Shown piece by piece: positions 15,499 through 18,489 of a stretch of DNA of 18,489 nucleotides (position 1 is the stretch's first letter; every line of letters begins with the position of its first letter). The translations under genes and the position numbers were made by a program. Under the pieces are notes generated by a model that saw nothing but the letters and a program-made list of their open reading frames with translations, was not told where the DNA came from and did not search any database. Source of the DNA: SIG447 sp045577075 (GTDB taxonomy: Bacteria; Bacillota; Clostridia; UMGS1883; UMGS1540); the NCBI GenBank assembly GCA_045577075.1, contig JAZNHR010000033.1, positions 1 through 18,489 of the forward strand. Direction: 5' to 3'.

Positions 15499-16374
15499 TT
15501 ATTCTTCCGCCAGCATCCCCTCAAGTTCTTCTTTTGTGACTACATACTTTTGATTGCAGAAGTGGCAAGTCAGCTCTGCATTGATTTGTTTTTCTATAAT
15601 GTCACGAATTTCTGCTTTACCAAGGCTCCGGACTGCACGCTCAATTCGTTCTCTGGAGCAGTCACATCTATACGCAGTTTTCGATGTTTCAAACGTATAA
15701 GAAGAAAAATCACGAAGAGCAAACGCGAGGATATCCTCAGGCGTGGCACCTTCTTCAAGCATAGATGAAATTGCCGGCATTTCCTTTACCATTGCCTCCA
15801 GCTGCCCAATCTGCTCATCCGTAGCTTCCGGCATGACCTGTAAAATCATACCGCCTGCCGCTTTAACCGAATAATCTCGGTCCACTAATACCCCAAGGGC
15901 AACAACAGACGGAATTTGTTCGCTTCTGGCATAATACAGGGCAATATCGTCCCCGATTTCACCCGTGCAGAGTTTCACATGACCGATGTAGGGTTCTTTC
16001 AGCCCGAAATCACGAATAATGCCAAGCGTACCGTCCGCACCAACTGCACTACCCACGTCCAGTTTGCCGTTTTTTAGCGGCAAGTCCACCAGGGGATTTG
16101 AAACATAGCCTTTCACGTTGGCTTCGCTATCCCCTACAGCAATCAGTTTGCCGAGCGGGCCGCCGCCATCCACTTGGAGTGTTAGACTGTCTTTTCCCCC
16201 CTTCATCATATCACTCATAATTGCACACGCAGTTAAAAGGCGACCAAGTGCCGCTGTGGCCACAGGAGAAGTTTTATGAATTTCCTGCGCAGCATTTACA
16301 AGATTTGTAGTAATTGCGGCAGATGCACGCACCGCGCCATCCGCCGTTACAGCTCTGATAATATAATCTTCCAT
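15499..16374 (-). CDS. hslO: Redox-regulated chaperone Hsp33
   Basis: Hsp33 is a cytoplasmic holdase chaperone switched on when oxidants release its zinc and form disulfides. The 291-residue protein has the typical N-terminal core: DYIIRAVTADGAVRA, then LGRLLTACAIMSDMMKG and the glycine-rich LQVDGGGPLGKL. All four zinc cysteines of the C-terminal redox switch are present: C237 and C239 (CDC, the usual CxC pair) and C270 and C273 (CHFC, the CxxC pair). AAGGAGG lies 4 bases before the ATG, a little close. It starts 9 bases after the HutP-family gene. The next gene follows after a 60-base gap without a terminator. Confidence 0.93.
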   Translation of the reverse strand: MEDYIIRAVTADGAVRASAAITTNLVNAAQEIHKTSPVATAALGRLLTACAIMSDMMKGGKDSLTLQVDGGGPLGKLIAVGDSEANVKGYVSNPLVDLPLKNGKLDVGSAVGADGTLGIIRDFGLKEPYIGHVKLCTGEIGDDIALYYARSEQIPSVVALGVLVDRDYSVKAAGGMILQVMPEATDEQIGQLEAMVKEMPAISSMLEEGATPEDILAFALRDFSSYTFETSKTAYRCDCSRERIERAVRSLGKAEIRDIIEKQINAELTCHFCNQKYVVTKEELEGMLAEE

Positions 16375-16383
16375 ACTTCCTCC

Positions 16384-16791
16384 TTAAAGTGCACGATGAC
16401 CAAGACCAATGGCCATTTCATTTAAATGTAAAAGACCAATGCCAAAAAACATACAAACACATACATGCTCGCCACACCTTGCAATACCTATTTTCCCACC
16501 GACATTCAGGCCAATTGCTTTTGTTACGATTTGAGATACAGCTTCTCTCGCAGCACCTGCCACAGCACCTTCATCGCTGTGATTGCCGGAAATAAGGCCT
16601 TCTCTTCTTGCCGCTACAACCGTTCTTTCAATAATCTTATTGACAGATGTAATAAACTCGCCCCCAAAATCAGCCGCGGCGACAAGAACACCACTTTTTC
16701 CGTGTTTTTCTTTTAATTCCTGTTCACTTTCCCGATTTGGCGTCATCGCCATTTGGATTGCACAGGATGCCACTTCCTTGCTGCCGTTCAC
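16384..16791 (-). CDS. HutP-family protein
   Basis: This 135-residue protein resembles the C-terminal two thirds of Bacillus HutP, the RNA-binding antiterminator of the histidine-utilisation operon. The match is best in EGAVAGAAREAVSQI (74-88) and at the closing HLNEMAIGLGH (122-132), compared with HutP's HALYHATMEAL and HETFGVGINH. By recalled alignment, the histidines that hold metal in Bacillus HutP (73, 77 and 138) are Gly, Gly and Asn here, so classic Mg-histidine antitermination is doubtful. No hut genes are near. The start is GTG, with AAGGAGG 7 bases upstream, overlapping the stop of the flavoprotein gene (GTGA). The real function is unknown; it is cotranscribed with Hsp33. Confidence 0.72.
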   Translation of the reverse strand: MNGSKEVASCAIQMAMTPNRESEQELKEKHGKSGVLVAAADFGGEFITSVNKIIERTVVAARREGLISGNHSDEGAVAGAAREAVSQIVTKAIGLNVGGKIGIARCGEHVCVCMFFGIGLLHLNEMAIGLGHRAL

Positions 16792-18011
16792 TTTGAGTCC
16801 TCCTTCTTTCCAATTGCCACCCCTGCCGCATAGCCGGTAGAAAAAGCAATCTGCAAATTAAAACCACCTGTATAGGCATCGACATCAATGATTTCACCGG
16901 CGAAATATAAACCCTTACAAGCCTTACTTTCCATAGTTTTAGGGTCAATTTCAGCTGTTTTAACGCCGCCGGAAGTAACAATTGCCTCTGCTATCGGGCG
17001 AAACCCTGTCACATGCAGGGTAAAATGCTTTAAAACATTTAAAACTGTATGACGCTCCGCTTTCGTTAATAGTCCGGCTTTCTTTCTTGGAGAAAGACCC
17101 GTTTTTGCAATTACTGTTTCAATCAAACGCTTCGGCAGTAAATCGTCAAGCGCATGTATGAAATCTTTTTTTGCATATTTTTCAAGGTCGCGCAAAAGAC
17201 GTTTATCCAGCATTTCATCGGAAAGCGCCGGCTTTAAATCAATGGAAGCGGTGTATGATGCTTTTTCTCGCATGTGAGCGCTGGCACTAAGCACAAGGGG
17301 TCCGGAAATCCCGTCATGGGTAAAGAGCATTTCACCAAACTCTTTAAAAACTAATTCTTCTCCGGCAAATACGGAGAGTTCAACATTTTTAAGGCTAAGC
17401 CCAGCAAGGTCATAGTGTTCCTTACATACAAGCGGTACTAAAGAAGGCTTAGGCTCTATAACGGTATGTCCTATTTTTTGTGACATGGCGTATCCATCAC
17501 CTGTGGAGCCAGTTTGGGGGTAGCTTACGCCACCTGTCGCCAAAACAACACAGTCAGCCGCAATACACTTGTCGCCAAAATACACGCCGCGAACCCTGCC
17601 ATCTTTTACAAGTAACCGGTCCGCCTTTGCCTCCACCACCTTAACACCCTTTTCTAAAATCCATGTTTTCAGGGCATTTATAATATCGCGTGCGTCATCA
17701 CTTTCCGGAAACACGCGGTTTCCCCTCTCTGTTTTAAGCCTTACGCCTTGCTCTTCCATAAATGCCATAAGATCCCAGTTGGAAAATCCACGAAAAGCAC
17801 TATGCATAAAAGAAGCATTTACCACAACATTTGCAATTAAATCCTCATGACTGCATGCATTTGTTAGGTTACAACGGCCCTTGCCGGTAATGCGAAGCTT
17901 TCGCCCCAGTTGACTATTCTTCTCGGCAAGGCAAACATTTGCCCCATAGGATGCCGCCATTCCTGCCGCCATCATGCCTGCCGGGCCGCCGCCTATTACT
18001 ATAACCTGCAA
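16788..18011 (-). CDS. BaiN/HI0933-family FAD-dependent oxidoreductase (RdsA-type)
   Basis: This 407-residue flavoprotein binds FAD through the N-terminal GGGPAG motif (7-12), followed by the family signature GRKLRITGKGRCNLTN (36-51). ATGGVSYPQTGSTGDGY lies mid-protein. The C-terminal FAD contact LYFAGEIIDVDAYTGGFNLQ is near 370-388. Automatic annotation often calls the family BaiN after a clostridial bile-acid enzyme, but most members have no proven substrate and nothing here indicates bile-acid metabolism. The start is TTG at 18011, chosen because AAGGAG lies 7 bases upstream and the FAD motif follows at once. It begins 1 base after the methyltransferase stop and overlaps the HutP-family gene by 4 bases. 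Confidence 0.88.
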   Translation of the reverse strand: MQVIVIGGGPAGMMAAGMAASYGANVCLAEKNSQLGRKLRITGKGRCNLTNACSHEDLIANVVVNASFMHSAFRGFSNWDLMAFMEEQGVRLKTERGNRVFPESDDARDIINALKTWILEKGVKVVEAKADRLLVKDGRVRGVYFGDKCIAADCVVLATGGVSYPQTGSTGDGYAMSQKIGHTVIEPKPSLVPLVCKEHYDLAGLSLKNVELSVFAGEELVFKEFGEMLFTHDGISGPLVLSASAHMREKASYTASIDLKPALSDEMLDKRLLRDLEKYAKKDFIHALDDLLPKRLIETVIAKTGLSPRKKAGLLTKAERHTVLNVLKHFTLHVTGFRPIAEAIVTSGGVKTAEIDPKTMESKACKGLYFAGEIIDVDAYTGGFNLQIAFSTGYAAGVAIGKKEDSK

Positions 18012-18012
18012 T

Positions 18013-18489
18013 TTAGTTCTCCTTACTTAATACAAAAAATATGCGTTCACTATCTTCCCCGGGTGCATCAAACGAAAGCCCACCATACACTCCAAGTACG
18101 CGCAGCCCTGCATTTTCCGCAGACTTTATCAGTGCATCAATCGAATAAATACGTTGGGTTTGATATTCGTCACACCTTTGATAGGTACCGTTCTTGTCCT
18201 TTACAAAAAAGGTGATATAAAAGTGACACAAATCCCCTTCAAGTTCATTCTCCCAAGTGTAAAATATGTCATCTTCATCACAAACAATTGTTTCATTCCC
18301 GAATATATACCGAAGCTTATATTCGCTGTTAATATCAAAAATAAAAATGCCGCCGGGATTAAGATAATTATATACCAGAGAAAAGACCTTGTCAATGTTT
18401 TCCGTGACATAATTCAAGCAGTCCAGTGCACTTATAACAGCATCTACTGTACCATAAAGCTCAAAATCCGTCATATCCATATTGAGATA
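18013..18489 (-). CDS. Class I SAM-dependent methyltransferase, C-terminal part (partial)
   Basis: The gene runs off the right edge, so only the last 158 codons are visible. The fragment includes the end of the Rossmann-like methyltransferase fold: MDMTDFELYGTVDAVIS followed by LDCLNYV, then LNPGGIFIFDINS, the usual motif after the SAM pocket. A C-terminal beta-sheet region ends in ERIFFVLSKEN. This pattern is common in small Firmicutes methyltransferases of unknown substrate. The SAM-binding glycine motif lies outside the window. It is upstream of the flavoprotein gene with a 1-base gap, so they share an operon. Confidence 0.8.
   Translation of the reverse strand, partial: YLNMDMTDFELYGTVDAVISALDCLNYVTENIDKVFSLVYNYLNPGGIFIFDINSEYKLRYIFGNETIVCDEDDIFYTWENELEGDLCHFYITFFVKDKNGTYQRCDEYQTQRIYSIDALIKSAENAGLRVLGVYGGLSFDAPGEDSERIFFVLSKEN

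Overview
The window looks like a piece of a Clostridia (Firmicutes) chromosome of low to moderate GC. The reasons are strong Shine-Dalgarno sites, consensus sigma-A promoters (TTGACA-17-TATACT), TTG and GTG starts, a ctsR-mcsA-mcsB-clpC heat-shock operon, a protein with an S-layer-homology (SLH) anchor, a HutP-family protein and a clostridial-type hexameric glutamate dehydrogenase. I cannot name a genus. No gap between genes exceeds about 210 bases, and I see no rRNA, tRNA, CRISPR array or phage module.

Layout. At the left edge is the 3' end of an IS200/IS605-type transposase gene (+), then a strong hairpin that can end transcription from both sides. Positions 251-6327 are on the minus strand: a secreted SLH protein with its own promoter, and a polyamine (spermidine/putrescine) ABC importer operon read regulator-potB-potC-potD-potA from a promoter near 6401-6429. 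A divergent promoter at 6487-6515 drives birA (+). After the birA terminator comes the class III heat-shock operon ctsR-mcsA-mcsB-clpC (+), with a CtsR operator just after its -10 box. A bidirectional terminator separates clpC from convergent gdhA (-). From 13574 to the right edge the minus strand carries a second operon: SAM methyltransferase (partial), BaiN-like flavoprotein, HutP-family protein, Hsp33 (hslO), a P-loop ATPase with a duplicated domain, and a Nif3-family protein, ending at a hairpin terminator.

How the genes work together. The pot genes encode a complete importer (lipoprotein, two permeases, ATPase), and the XRE-cupin protein is its likely self-regulator. CtsR, McsA, McsB and ClpC form the phosphoarginine-tagging and unfolding branch of protein quality control. 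Hsp33, in the right-hand operon, is a redox-activated chaperone. The gene after hslO has its ribosome-binding site and start codon inside a predicted 15-bp RNA helix with a fourU-like stretch, which is the most unusual regulatory feature I found.

Most genes here are ordinary housekeeping or transport genes. The points worth a second look are the sequestered ribosome-binding site at 15437-15483, the degenerate second P-loop in the ATPase after hslO, operator-like inverted repeats at the pot and birA promoters, and a HutP-like protein that seems to lack the histidine ligands of Bacillus HutP.
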